Source of the DNA: Planctomycetota bacterium
GTDB taxonomy: Bacteria > Planctomycetota > Planctomycetia > Gemmatales > Gemmataceae
Length of the DNA stretch: 33,948 bases
Direction: 5' to 3'
NCBI GenBank assembly: GCA_016873095.1
Contig: VGYC01000066.1
Location: 1 to 33,948, forward strand
Shown here: positions 6,738-14,834 of the stretch, in pieces
Position numbering within the stretch: position 1 is the stretch's first letter
How the letters are laid out: each line of letters starts with the position of its first letter
Program-made: the position numbers and the translations under genes
Notes under the pieces: model-generated
The model's input: the letters and a program-made list of their open reading frames with translations, nothing else
What the model was told of the DNA's origin: nothing
Database searches by the model: none

Positions 6738-9700
6738 GCCTGGTAGACGGCGCAGATCACTTGCACGCCGGCAGCGACTTCGATGAACAGGGCCTTCTCG
6801 CCCTTGCGGAGACCGGCGTTGTCGCGCAGGTGGGCGAGGCAGTGGGCCAGCGACGATGTGAACAGATCCTTGTCGCGGCCAAGGTCCAGGCAGCGCTCTG
6901 CCGGACTCTCGAGAGCATCGGCAATCGCCTTGCGAAAATCACGGCCGGCCTGCGGCGGCACGATCCAGCGGAAGTCGGAGAGCTTGCGTTTCTCCCGATC
7001 CAAGAACTCGGCCACGACGTCGCGCACACACCCGGCAACCCGCTGATGCCAGTCCGGTATCTGCTTCTGGAAGACCACCGGCAGATCGTTGTTGGCGCCG
7101 GTGTAGCACTCGCGTGCCTGGACCAAGTCCGGGAAGGCGAGGGCGCCGAAAGAGATGAACCCCTGGCCGGTGGCGCTGCTCTCCAGCACGAGCGCCGACG
7201 CCGTCTCTTCCAGGCCGAGCAGATGTTCCGGCCAGGTTTGCGCGTTGGTCTCCACCTCGGACGCCAGCAAGAGCGCTCGGCCATTCTTGCCGTGACTGAT
7301 GAGTTCGCTGGCGATGAGCGCGGCCGTCAGCGCGCCGGCGGCGCCATTCATGAGGTCGAGAGCCAGCGTGCGCCGACCGTCCGGCGTTTCGTCGTCGTGA
7401 TTGATCCTCAGTTCGCCGGCGGCGATGGCGGCCAGGGCCGGCTCGCTCAGGTAGTCGGTGCGGTACACGCCGGCATGCAAGACCAGGTCGATCTCAGCGC
7501 GTGCCCGCGATGATACCTGCAAGCACGCCTCGCCGGCCTGTCGAAGCATGGCAATGGTGTCCGCCGCTTCGCCGGCGGCCGCCGGCGTGCCATCCTGCTT
7601 GAGCGGACCGGAAATCGTGCCGATACTCTCCACCTGGACCGGGCGGGGAAGATTCAGGACACGCAGCTCGCCCGGCTTGTCGGTCTTCTCCGGCAGCGGT
7701 TGCTCGATGGGCTCGCGGAGCCGGACCGGCAGGTCATCGAACTTGTAAAGCGCAGTGCCGACCGTTTGCCCGGAGCCGCTGACAGCGAACAGGACGCGGT
7801 CCCCCGGCTCGATATCACCGGCCTGGATGCGTTCATAGACGGCAAGAAAGTGGGTGTTGGTAGCGGTGTTGCCGCGCTCCGCGACGTTGAACACGGTGTT
7901 GCCGCGACTGACCACCTGCTTGCCCAGGGCGCGGTTGATCTCGCGAACCGCGCCGTCCAGCGTCGTCTCCGAGGTCTGGTGCATGATCAGCGCGTCGATG
8001 TTTTCCGGCTCCCAGTGCATGCGCCGCAGCACTTCGACGGCGTGGCTGACCTCCTGCCGGATGGCGACCGCGGTGGCCTTCACGGGATCGGTGTACATCA
8101 TGGCGCCGCCATGAGCCTCGCGCGTCATCTTGGCGACGCACAGGTCGTGATACTTGCCGAGTGTGTACAGCTCGATTTCCTGAAAGCCCACGTCCGTTGT
8201 GGGCGCCTGCTCGAGGATCAATGCGACGCCGGAATCGCCGAGCGTCAGGCACGGCAGCCGCGAGTCCATGAAGTTTTCAATCTCGAGCTGGGCGACGCGT
8301 GTCAGGTGCGTGATGTATTCGCCGCTGACAACCATGGCGCGGCGGATGACCTTGTTTCGCAACAGCCCATCCGCCAGGGTGAGCGCGGTGAAGGTGCCGG
8401 CGCAGGCATTGGTGATGTCGAATGCCAGTGCGTTCACCAATCCGAACTTGTTGCGCAACCGCGAGGCGGTGGTCGGCTCCATGCCGAAACGGAAATTGGG
8501 ACCGTCGAAGCGCGAGATGTTGCAGCAGATGAGCAGGTCGATGTCTTCCGGCCGATGGCGCGTTCGGCGCAGACACTCGGTTGCCGCATTCTCGGCCAGG
8601 TTGATCGAAAACTCGTCCTCGGCCACCACGCGGCGGCTGCGGATGCCCGTGAGACGTTCCAGCGGAAAGTCGAGCTTCTTGCGGCAGCCCTCGATGACGT
8701 CCGTAGTAGTCAACACCTGCTCAGGCAAATAGACGCCGATGCTCTCGACGACGGCGCCAGCAACCGCAATGTCCTTTGAGCGCTCGCGCTGCGGACTGAC
8801 GGCTGCTTCCGCCAGGATAACGGGCTTTGCCTGCGCGGTGGGCGCTGCGGGAGCATGCACGCCATTGCTCAAGGCCCCATTGACGGATCCACAGGCAGCG
8901 GCCAGGTCGGCGACCGTCTGATAGCGAAAGATCATTTCCGGCTCGAGGGCCATGCCGCGGGCGTTGGCCAGCGATACGACTTCGAGGGTCTGAATCGAGG
9001 CGCCGCCCAGGTCAAAGAAGTTGTCGTGCACGCCGAACTTGTCGGTGCCCAGAACTTGCTTCCAGACTTCCCAGAGCAGCGTTTCGGTCGAGTTGCGCGG
9101 CGCGACGATCTCGCGCTGTGCCGCATTGGCATCGGCACTCGGTTCCGGCAAGCGCTTGCGATCCACCTTGCCATAACCGGTGAGCGGAAACGACTCGAGC
9201 GGCATGATTGCCGCCGGCAGCATGTAATGAGGCAGGCGCTCGCGCAGGAAAGCGCGTACTTCGCCGATCGGAAAATCGGCGACGCTCCTGGGCACGACAT
9301 AGGCGGCCAGCGCCGGCTGGCCGTTGTCCTGGCGGGCGAGCACGACGGCATCGGTGACGGCCGGATGCCGCCGCAAGACTTCCTGTATTTCTTCCAGCTC
9401 GACGCGATAACCGCGAATCTTGATCTGATGGTCTGTGCGGCCCAGGAACTCCAGTTCGCCGCATGGGTTCCAGCGCACCAGATCGCCGGTCCGGTACATG
9501 ACGGCATCGTCGGACGCATCGAATGGATTGGGGACGAAGCGCTCCGCCGTCAGCTCGGGCTGATTGAGGTAGCCGGCGGCAATGGTCGGCCCGGCCACGC
9601 ACAACTCGCCGGCCACGCCGATCGGCACCGGTTGCAGCCGGCGATCGACAACGTAGACGCGCACGTTGGGAATCGGCTTGCCGATCGTGGGTGGCTTGCC

Positions 9701-12076
9701 GTCGAAATCCTTCACCTCCTTGCAGGTGGCCCAGACCGTTGTTTCGGTGGGACCATAGAGGTTGAAGAAGCGCCGACCCTTTGACCAGGCCGCCGCCAGC
9801 TCCGCTGGACATGCTTCGCCGGCGACCTGAACATTGCGAACGGACGGCAACGCGTCGGGGGGCAGCGCCGCCAGCGCCGATGGCGGCAGGACGGCGGCAG
9901 TTATCTGCTTGTCGGCAAACAGCTTCACCAGTCCGGGACCGGGCAGCGTGGACGCCTGTGTCCCCATCACCAGGCTGGCGCCCGCCGTCAAGGCCTGCGT
10001 GGTCTCGAACACCGAGGCATCGAAGCTGAACGATGCAAATTGCAGCAACCGATCTGCGGCAGCAAGGCCAAGCTCACGCAAGGACCGCGACATGGCGCAC
10101 AGTCCACGATGCCGCAGCAGCGTCCCCTTGGGTTGCCCGGTTGAGCCTGAGGTGTAAATGATGTACGCGATGTCGTCCGCCGACCGGCTCAGATCGAGAT
10201 TCTCAGCCGCAAGTTTGCTAATCGCATCCCAGTCGCTGGGCAACATGACGGTCGGCAAGGACAGTTCCGGGACCTGCTGTGGCGCGATCAGCACGGCCGG
10301 CTGCGCATCGTGCACCATGCCCGCCAGGCGCTTTGGCGGATACGCCGGATCGAGAAACATGTAGGCGGCGCCGGCCTTCCAGGCGGCCACGATGGCGACG
10401 ATGATGTCCGGTCCGCGCGGCAAGCTGATGGCGACTCTGTCGCCGCGCTTCGTGCCCAGCCCCTGCAGATGCCGGGCCAGTTGATTGGCGCGGCGGTTCA
10501 GCTCGCCATAGGTGATCGTCCGATCCTCGAACAGGATGGCCGGCGCTGCCGGCGATTCGCTGACGCGCTTCTCGAAAAGATCGTGCCAGCAGCCGTCCGG
10601 ATACTCTGTCCGGGTCTGATTCCAGTCCACCAGCATTTGCTGGCGCTCGGCGGCGTTCAGGATCGGAATCTGGCTTAATGGCAGGTCAGGCCGAGCCAGG
10701 ACCTCGTCGAGCAGGGTGTCAAAGTGGCCCGCCATGCGCTGAATCGTCTCGGCGTCGAACAGGTCGGAGTTGTAGCGGTAGCTGGCAGTGAGCGTGTCGC
10801 CGATCTCGAAGACGATGAAGGTAAGATCGAACGGCGCGCCGCGCTGCTCCATGAGCAGCGGCTCCATCTTCAGCGCCTTGCCGTTCAGCTCGGCGCCATT
10901 GCCGGACGAGGCGTCCAGCTCGCGCGGCTTGTCCCAGATGAACACCGTCTGGAAGATCGGCGACCGGCTCGGATCGCGCTGCGGCTGCAACTTCTTGACA
11001 AGCAAGCCGAACGGGAAGTCCTGGTGATCCAGCGCCTGATGCACCTGATCGCGCGTTCGCTCCAGCAGTTGCTCGAAAGACAGATCACTGGAGAAATCGG
11101 CCCGGAGCACAACCTGATTGAGGAAATAGCCGACGAGCCGCTCCCACTCGGGCCTGCCACGGTCAGCGACCGCAGTACCGACCAGCAAGTCGTCTTGCCC
11201 GGTAAGCCGGTGCAGCATGAGCTGATAGACCGAGAGCATCGCAATGAAAGGCGTAACGTGTCGCTCTTTCACCAGGGCTCGCAGTTTCCTGGCAGCGTCA
11301 GGCTTGATCGGCCGGGAGTAGGCGGTGCCGTTGTAAGTCTGCACGGGCGGGCGCGGGCGGTCCGTCGGCAGGCTCAGCACCGGCAATTCGCCGCCGAGCA
11401 CCTGCTGCCAGTAGGCCAGCGCTTTCTGGCCGCGCTGTCCATGCACTGACACCGTCTGCCATCGTACGAAGTCGGCGAACTGCCCGGTGACGGCCGGCAA
11501 GGCGGCTTTTCTACCGGCACGCTCCGCGTGATAGAGCTCTTTCAGCTCCTGCACGAGCAGGTCCGCGGACCAGAGGTCGGCGATGATATGATGAAACACC
11601 AGCAGCAGGACATAGTCGCTGGCCGATTTCTTGAAGAGCTCGATGCGCAAGGCCGGCCCGCGTTCCAGGTCGAACGGCTCGTCGGCCCGCTTGCGGGCGA
11701 AATCCAGCAGCCGCTCGTCAGACCAGCCGGCCGTGTCGGTGATCGGGATGGGGATTTCGAGGCGCTCCTCGATCACCTGCGCTGGCTTGTTGTCCGGCGC
11801 GATGAAGCGGGTCCGCAGCGCGTCGTGGCGTTGCGTCAGGGCCTGACAGGCACGAACGAATGCGTTGTAGTCGAGAGCGCCCGGGATGCGCACCGCATAG
11901 AGAAAATTGTAGGCGGGACTCTTGGGCGCGAGCTGGTGTACAAACCAGAGCGATTGCTGCCCGTAGGAGAGCGGGATGGGGCCGCGAGCGTTGCCGTCAC
12001 GCAGGCTCAGGAGATTTTTCAATAGCTCCCGCTTATCCTCGACGGAGAGCGTCTCCAGCCGTTGCGCTTCTGTCAT
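6734..12076 (-). CDS. NRPS C-A-T module fused to a KASIII domain and a degenerate KASIII-like domain
   Basis: This large protein (1780 residues) starts at the ATG at 12076, which has AGGAGC 4 bases upstream; an in-frame TTG 12 bases earlier is part of that ribosome site. Domains in order: condensation (about 30-480, with HHIIADLWS at 162-170); adenylation (about 490-985, with TSGSTGQPKG at 642-651, NLYGPTETT at 772, YRTGDLVRW at 861, IRGYRVELEE at 887, and the catalytic Lys970 in GYGKVDRK); carrier (LGGAS, phosphopantetheine Ser1027); KASIII/FabH-like condensing domain (about 1104-1450) with Cys1225 in NACAGT, His1366 in IMHQTSE and Asn1403 in ERGNTATNT; then a second KASIII-like half (about 1470-1780) in which the Cys position is Ala1579 and the His position is Pro. 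There is no thioesterase, reductase or epimerase. Reading the adenylation pocket against PheA gives D-A-F-V-Q-A-L-V-W-K, which I cannot assign to a substrate. Expected chemistry: activate one amino acid, join it to an incoming acyl group, then extend or release it at the KASIII domain. Confidence 0.92.
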   Translation of the reverse strand: MTEAQRLETLSVEDKRELLKNLLSLRDGNARGPIPLSYGQQSLWFVHQLAPKSPAYNFLYAVRIPGALDYNAFVRACQALTQRHDALRTRFIAPDNKPAQVIEERLEIPIPITDTAGWSDERLLDFARKRADEPFDLERGPALRIELFKKSASDYVLLLVFHHIIADLWSADLLVQELKELYHAERAGRKAALPAVTGQFADFVRWQTVSVHGQRGQKALAYWQQVLGGELPVLSLPTDRPRPPVQTYNGTAYSRPIKPDAARKLRALVKERHVTPFIAMLSVYQLMLHRLTGQDDLLVGTAVADRGRPEWERLVGYFLNQVVLRADFSSDLSFEQLLERTRDQVHQALDHQDFPFGLLVKKLQPQRDPSRSPIFQTVFIWDKPRELDASSGNGAELNGKALKMEPLLMEQRGAPFDLTFIVFEIGDTLTASYRYNSDLFDAETIQRMAGHFDTLLDEVLARPDLPLSQIPILNAAERQQMLVDWNQTRTEYPDGCWHDLFEKRVSESPAAPAILFEDRTITYGELNRRANQLARHLQGLGTKRGDRVAISLPRGPDIIVAIVAAWKAGAAYMFLDPAYPPKRLAGMVHDAQPAVLIAPQQVPELSLPTVMLPSDWDAISKLAAENLDLSRSADDIAYIIYTSGSTGQPKGTLLRHRGLCAMSRSLRELGLAAADRLLQFASFSFDASVFETTQALTAGASLVMGTQASTLPGPGLVKLFADKQITAAVLPPSALAALPPDALPSVRNVQVAGEACPAELAAAWSKGRRFFNLYGPTETTVWATCKEVKDFDGKPPTIGKPIPNVRVYVVDRRLQPVPIGVAGELCVAGPTIAAGYLNQPELTAERFVPNPFDASDDAVMYRTGDLVRWNPCGELEFLGRTDHQIKIRGYRVELEEIQEVLRRHPAVTDAVVLARQDNGQPALAAYVVPRSVADFPIGEVRAFLRERLPHYMLPAAIMPLESFPLTGYGKVDRKRLPEPSADANAAQREIVAPRNSTETLLWEVWKQVLGTDKFGVHDNFFDLGGASIQTLEVVSLANARGMALEPEMIFRYQTVADLAAACGSVNGALSNGVHAPAAPTAQAKPVILAEAAVSPQRERSKDIAVAGAVVESIGVYLPEQVLTTTDVIEGCRKKLDFPLERLTGIRSRRVVAEDEFSINLAENAATECLRRTRHRPEDIDLLICCNISRFDGPNFRFGMEPTTASRLRNKFGLVNALAFDITNACAGTFTALTLADGLLRNKVIRRAMVVSGEYITHLTRVAQLEIENFMDSRLPCLTLGDSGVALILEQAPTTDVGFQEIELYTLGKYHDLCVAKMTREAHGGAMMYTDPVKATAVAIRQEVSHAVEVLRRMHWEPENIDALIMHQTSETTLDGAVREINRALGKQVVSRGNTVFNVAERGNTATNTHFLAVYERIQAGDIEPGDRVLFAVSGSGQTVGTALYKFDDLPVRLREPIEQPLPEKTDKPGELRVLNLPRPVQVESIGTISGPLKQDGTPAAAGEAADTIAMLRQAGEACLQVSSRARAEIDLVLHAGVYRTDYLSEPALAAIAAGELRINHDDETPDGRRTLALDLMNGAAGALTAALIASELISHGKNGRALLLASEVETNAQTWPEHLLGLEETASALVLESSATGQGFISFGALAFPDLVQARECYTGANNDLPVVFQKQIPDWHQRVAGCVRDVVAEFLDREKRKLSDFRWIVPPQAGRDFRKAIADALESPAERCLDLGRDKDLFTSSLAHCLAHLRDNAGLRKGEKALFIEVAAGVQVICAVYQA

Positions 12077-12268
12077 GATGCTCCTCAAGGCACTCTGGTC
12101 GCAGCGCTCCTCAGCGCGGCTCCCTGGCGCGATTCCTTGATGCCCTTGATGCGAACGCGGGCGCGCTCTGGCTCGGGCTCAGTCCCTTGAGGTGCGTCCA
12201 GAACCGGCTATTTCGGGCGACAACGGGCGGGCCGCTGACAGGCCCTAGATCGCCGTGCGAGACTACCA

Positions 12269-12274
12269 ATTATA
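12269..12274 (-). promoter_or_regulatory. -10 box for the NRPS-monooxygenase operon
   Basis: On the minus strand the sequence reads TATAAT exactly, giving a predicted start near 12262 and a leader of roughly 185 bases before the NRPS ATG. The -35 is weak (TTTCAA at a 16-base spacing). It is the best -10 match upstream of the operon. Confidence 0.45.
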
Positions 12275-12621
12275 CAGCGGCGCGAGGCGTTTGAAAGTTG
12301 AACCGCCGCTTCGCGCATTTTTCCCCAGAATCTTCAGTCGTTACGATTTGCCGCCTAGCCATTTTCATCGGTTCCGTGGCTCGCCATACATTGCGCGTAA
12401 TCGGCAGGCTCTGCAAAGGCCGGCAATTCTTTTCCATTTATCCCATTTAACCAGAATCACGCAATTTGACTTTATTGATTCGGCTTACTTTTTCCAGTCC
12501 CTGTGCCGCGCACGAATAGTTAGCATACTCCGCATATAAGAAGAAAAACTCCCCATGCCAATTTGGTGGCCGACCTTGACCCGCCAGGGGGCAAGGGCAT
12601 AGGATTCCAGCGCTTGTCGGT

Positions 12622-12645
12622 GACTCTGGCTTTCGAGCCGGAGTC
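12622..12645 (+). promoter_or_regulatory. 10-bp hairpin with TTCG tetraloop in a leader
   Basis: GACTCTGGCT (12622-12631) pairs with AGCCGGAGTC (12636-12645), with one T-G wobble, around a TTCG loop. A smaller CCTTG/CAAGG stem lies just upstream (12574-12596). Both sit 58-129 bases before the ATG at 12703. No T-tract follows and no plus-strand gene precedes it, so it reads more like a structured 5' leader than a terminator. Confidence 0.5.
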
Positions 12646-12702
12646 TTCGCCGCATCGTCAGCCCGGTCGTTCTTCGTGGTTGACCAATAACGAGGTATCC
12701 AA

Positions 12703-13602
12703 ATGCTACGCAGCTTATCTCTTGGCGTTTTTGGCATGGTCATCGGTGTCGGCATGCTGATGCTCGTGGATCAGCGGGCGGAACCACAGCAGACCGGACC
12801 GATCGACGTGAAGCCCCAGCCTGTCGCACGGATTCCAGTGGGCACGGTCATCGGCGCCCAACCGCCAGCCGGCTGGAGCCACCTGATCTTGATCGCGACC
12901 CCCACGCTCACCGAACAGGCCTTGAAGGCGGCGCCGAAGCACGCGGAAACCGCCATCTTCTATGCGCGCATGTTCAAGTTTACCGTTCTGGCCGACGTGG
13001 CCAGCACGACCGTGGGCAACCGGCCAACCTACTACCTCAACAAGGTCGCGCGCGGCTTCGCCACGACCGTCAAGGGCCAGGAGACCATCGTCAGCCGCCA
13101 GAATACGCTCGGCGCCAACCTTGGATTCTTCGGCAAGATGATTCTTGATGAGAACGAGCGCATCCTCGACAACGACTTCCGGCAAGTGGCGCGCACCAGC
13201 AACATGATGATTCTGGACGCCCAAGCCGTCGTGCTGCGTGACAAGTCGCACCTCAAGATGATCATGCGTCACGCGATCGTTGTGGACCCGCAAAACGGAC
13301 GGCTGCAATCGTTCATCTGGCTGCTGGACAAGGATTATCAGGCGGCCGAGGCGGTCATCCAGGCGTTGCCGCCGAGTTTCCATGAGCAACGCTGGCTCAG
13401 CATCCTGCCGGACAAATTTGGCCCGCTCGGCGTCCCCAGCCGTGATGCCTTCGCGTTGCGGCAAACTCCGCAAGGCAAGGCCATCAGCTATAACGAGGAT
13501 CTCCGTCGCGTCGCCACGATTCCTACTTTCACTGCCGAAAACGTGCCGCAAACCGAGCGCGTCCTTCTGCACGTGGCCCGCTGGGTGGCCAACTCAAAGT
13601 GA
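12703..13602 (+). CDS. Membrane-anchored hypothetical protein
   Basis: The product has 299 residues. An N-terminal hydrophobic helix (about 4-22, LSLGVFGMVIGVGMLMLVD) without a clear cleavage site would act as signal or anchor. A proline-rich linker (to about residue 50) leads to a globular domain starting PAGWSHLILIATPTLTEQAL. Segments such as FYARMFKFTVLADV, GFFGKMILDENERILDNDFR and VVDPQNGRLQSFIWLLD look like ordinary alpha/beta protein with no catalytic signature I recognise. GAGGT lies 7 bases before the ATG. The stop codon overlaps a possible upstream start of the serine-hydrolase gene (GTGA), and the two are at least close enough to be co-transcribed. I cannot name its function. Confidence 0.78.
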   Translation: MLRSLSLGVFGMVIGVGMLMLVDQRAEPQQTGPIDVKPQPVARIPVGTVIGAQPPAGWSHLILIATPTLTEQALKAAPKHAETAIFYARMFKFTVLADVASTTVGNRPTYYLNKVARGFATTVKGQETIVSRQNTLGANLGFFGKMILDENERILDNDFRQVARTSNMMILDAQAVVLRDKSHLKMIMRHAIVVDPQNGRLQSFIWLLDKDYQAAEAVIQALPPSFHEQRWLSILPDKFGPLGVPSRDAFALRQTPQGKAISYNEDLRRVATIPTFTAENVPQTERVLLHVARWVANSK

Positions 13603-13667
13603 GACGCTGCTCGGGTGCGCGCAGGCTGGACCGAGTGCTGACCCTGGCCGTTGCGGGAGGATTGGCC

Positions 13668-14792
13668 ATGCGCGGCTTGTTCACTGCCTGCGTGTTGATT
13701 CTTGGTTCCCCTCATGCCGACACGCAAGAATCGGACGCGCGCGTCACGGCCAAGGAATTGCGGGCGCTTCTGGAAGAATCCCGTGCCCGGCATGACGTGC
13801 CCGCGCTGGCGGCGGGATTCATTCGAGGAGAGGAGGAGCCGCGCGTGGCCGTCGTCGGGGTTCGCAAGCGCGGCGCCGAGAATCCAGCCACGCCAAACGA
13901 CCACTGGCACCTTGGCTCCAACAGCAAGCCGATCACGGCCCTGCTGGTCGCTCTGCTCATCGACCTGGGCGTGCTCGACTGGGACACATGCCTTGAGCAG
14001 ATCTTTCCCGACGACGCCGCTGACTGGGACGCCGGCCTGAAGAAGATCACGCCAGCGCATCTACTGACCCACACCTCCGGTCTGCCTGCCAACTGGCCAC
14101 GCGGCTGGTTCCTGATCGGCGGCAAAGGGGCGCCTGCCGAGCAACGGAAAGTAGTCGTGAAGAACCTGGGCACGCTTGAACTGGAGAAACAACCTGGTGA
14201 GGCGTATCAGTACTCCAACCTGGGCTACGTGTTGCTCGGGGCGATTCTCGACGCGCGTGGCAAGGCTTCCTGGGAAGAGCAAATTGGGAAGAGAGTATTC
14301 CGGCCGCTCGGCATCAAGAACTGGGGCTTGGGGCCTGTCGGCAACAAGCAGGCTGTCGTGCCCTGGCCGCACCATGCGAGCGGGAAACCGGTAGACCCTG
14401 ACGGTGTGATGGACAACCCGCCGGTCATGAATTCGGCCGGGCGAATCCACATGTCGGTTGCCGACTACAATCGCTTCCTTGCCGAGACACTGAAACTGGC
14501 CCGCGGCCAAAAGGGACTGCTCAAGCCGGCCACGGCCAAGAAGCTGTTCACCAATCCCTATCCGGCCAGTCCTCACAGCCTCAGTGGCTGGCTCGGCTTC
14601 CGCAAAGAGCCGGGCGACAAAGGTCTCATGCTGGGACACGACGGCAGCAACAGCCTCAATTATGCAACCGCCATCGTCGTGCCGGATCAGAACCTGGCAA
14701 TTTGCGTGTTCACCAATCAGGGCACTCCTGGGGGACCAGGCCAAAACGCCTGCCGTGAAGTTGTCAAGAGACTGGCGCCGAAGAATCGCTGA
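13668..14792 (+). CDS. Secreted serine hydrolase (class C beta-lactamase / esterase fold)
   Basis: This 374-residue protein has a signal peptide (MRGLFTACVLILGSPHA, then DTQ). The three motifs of the penicillin-binding-protein/class C beta-lactamase superfamily are present: SxxK as SNSK (Ser84 nucleophile, Lys87) in HLGSNSKPITALL, YxN as Tyr182-Ser-Asn184 in YQYSNLGYVLLG, and the third motif as HDG (His324-Asp-Gly326) in MLGHDGSN. The family includes peptidases, esterases and rarely true lactamases, so the substrate is open. The GGGAGG site 8 bases before the ATG at 13668 decides the start. A GTG at 13599 overlapping the previous stop would add 23 residues before the signal peptide and is less likely. 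The product should act in the periplasm. Confidence 0.88.
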   Translation: MRGLFTACVLILGSPHADTQESDARVTAKELRALLEESRARHDVPALAAGFIRGEEEPRVAVVGVRKRGAENPATPNDHWHLGSNSKPITALLVALLIDLGVLDWDTCLEQIFPDDAADWDAGLKKITPAHLLTHTSGLPANWPRGWFLIGGKGAPAEQRKVVVKNLGTLELEKQPGEAYQYSNLGYVLLGAILDARGKASWEEQIGKRVFRPLGIKNWGLGPVGNKQAVVPWPHHASGKPVDPDGVMDNPPVMNSAGRIHMSVADYNRFLAETLKLARGQKGLLKPATAKKLFTNPYPASPHSLSGWLGFRKEPGDKGLMLGHDGSNSLNYATAIVVPDQNLAICVFTNQGTPGGPGQNACREVVKRLAPKNR

Positions 14793-14834
14793 TCATCCTC
14801 GGCTCCAGCGACTGGCACGATGACTCGATGCAGA

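Larger units (their letters stand above)
12077..12702. other. Intergenic region between the NRPS gene and a divergent gene
   Basis: These 626 bases separate the divergent genes at 12076 and 12703. They contain a likely NRPS promoter (perfect -10 at 12269-12274, minus strand), an AT-rich patch at about 12380-12550 unlike the GC-rich surroundings, and two hairpins at 12574-12596 and 12622-12645 that would lie in the leader of the plus-strand gene. Open frames here have no ribosome site and no protein-like composition. I see no convincing gene. Confidence 0.6.

Noticed and set aside
6710-9784. Several long plus-strand frames over the NRPS gene
   Set aside because: They are antisense shadows of a gene with clear domain motifs in the other strand; their composition (Arg, Gly, Gln) is typical of shadows.
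12255-12539. 94-codon plus-strand frame in the intergenic region
   Set aside because: No ribosome site, begins over the NRPS -10 box, unusual composition and no recognisable similarity.
12715-13572. 285-codon minus-strand frame
   Set aside because: Antisense to the membrane-anchored hypothetical protein, which has a ribosome site and an N-terminal hydrophobic helix.
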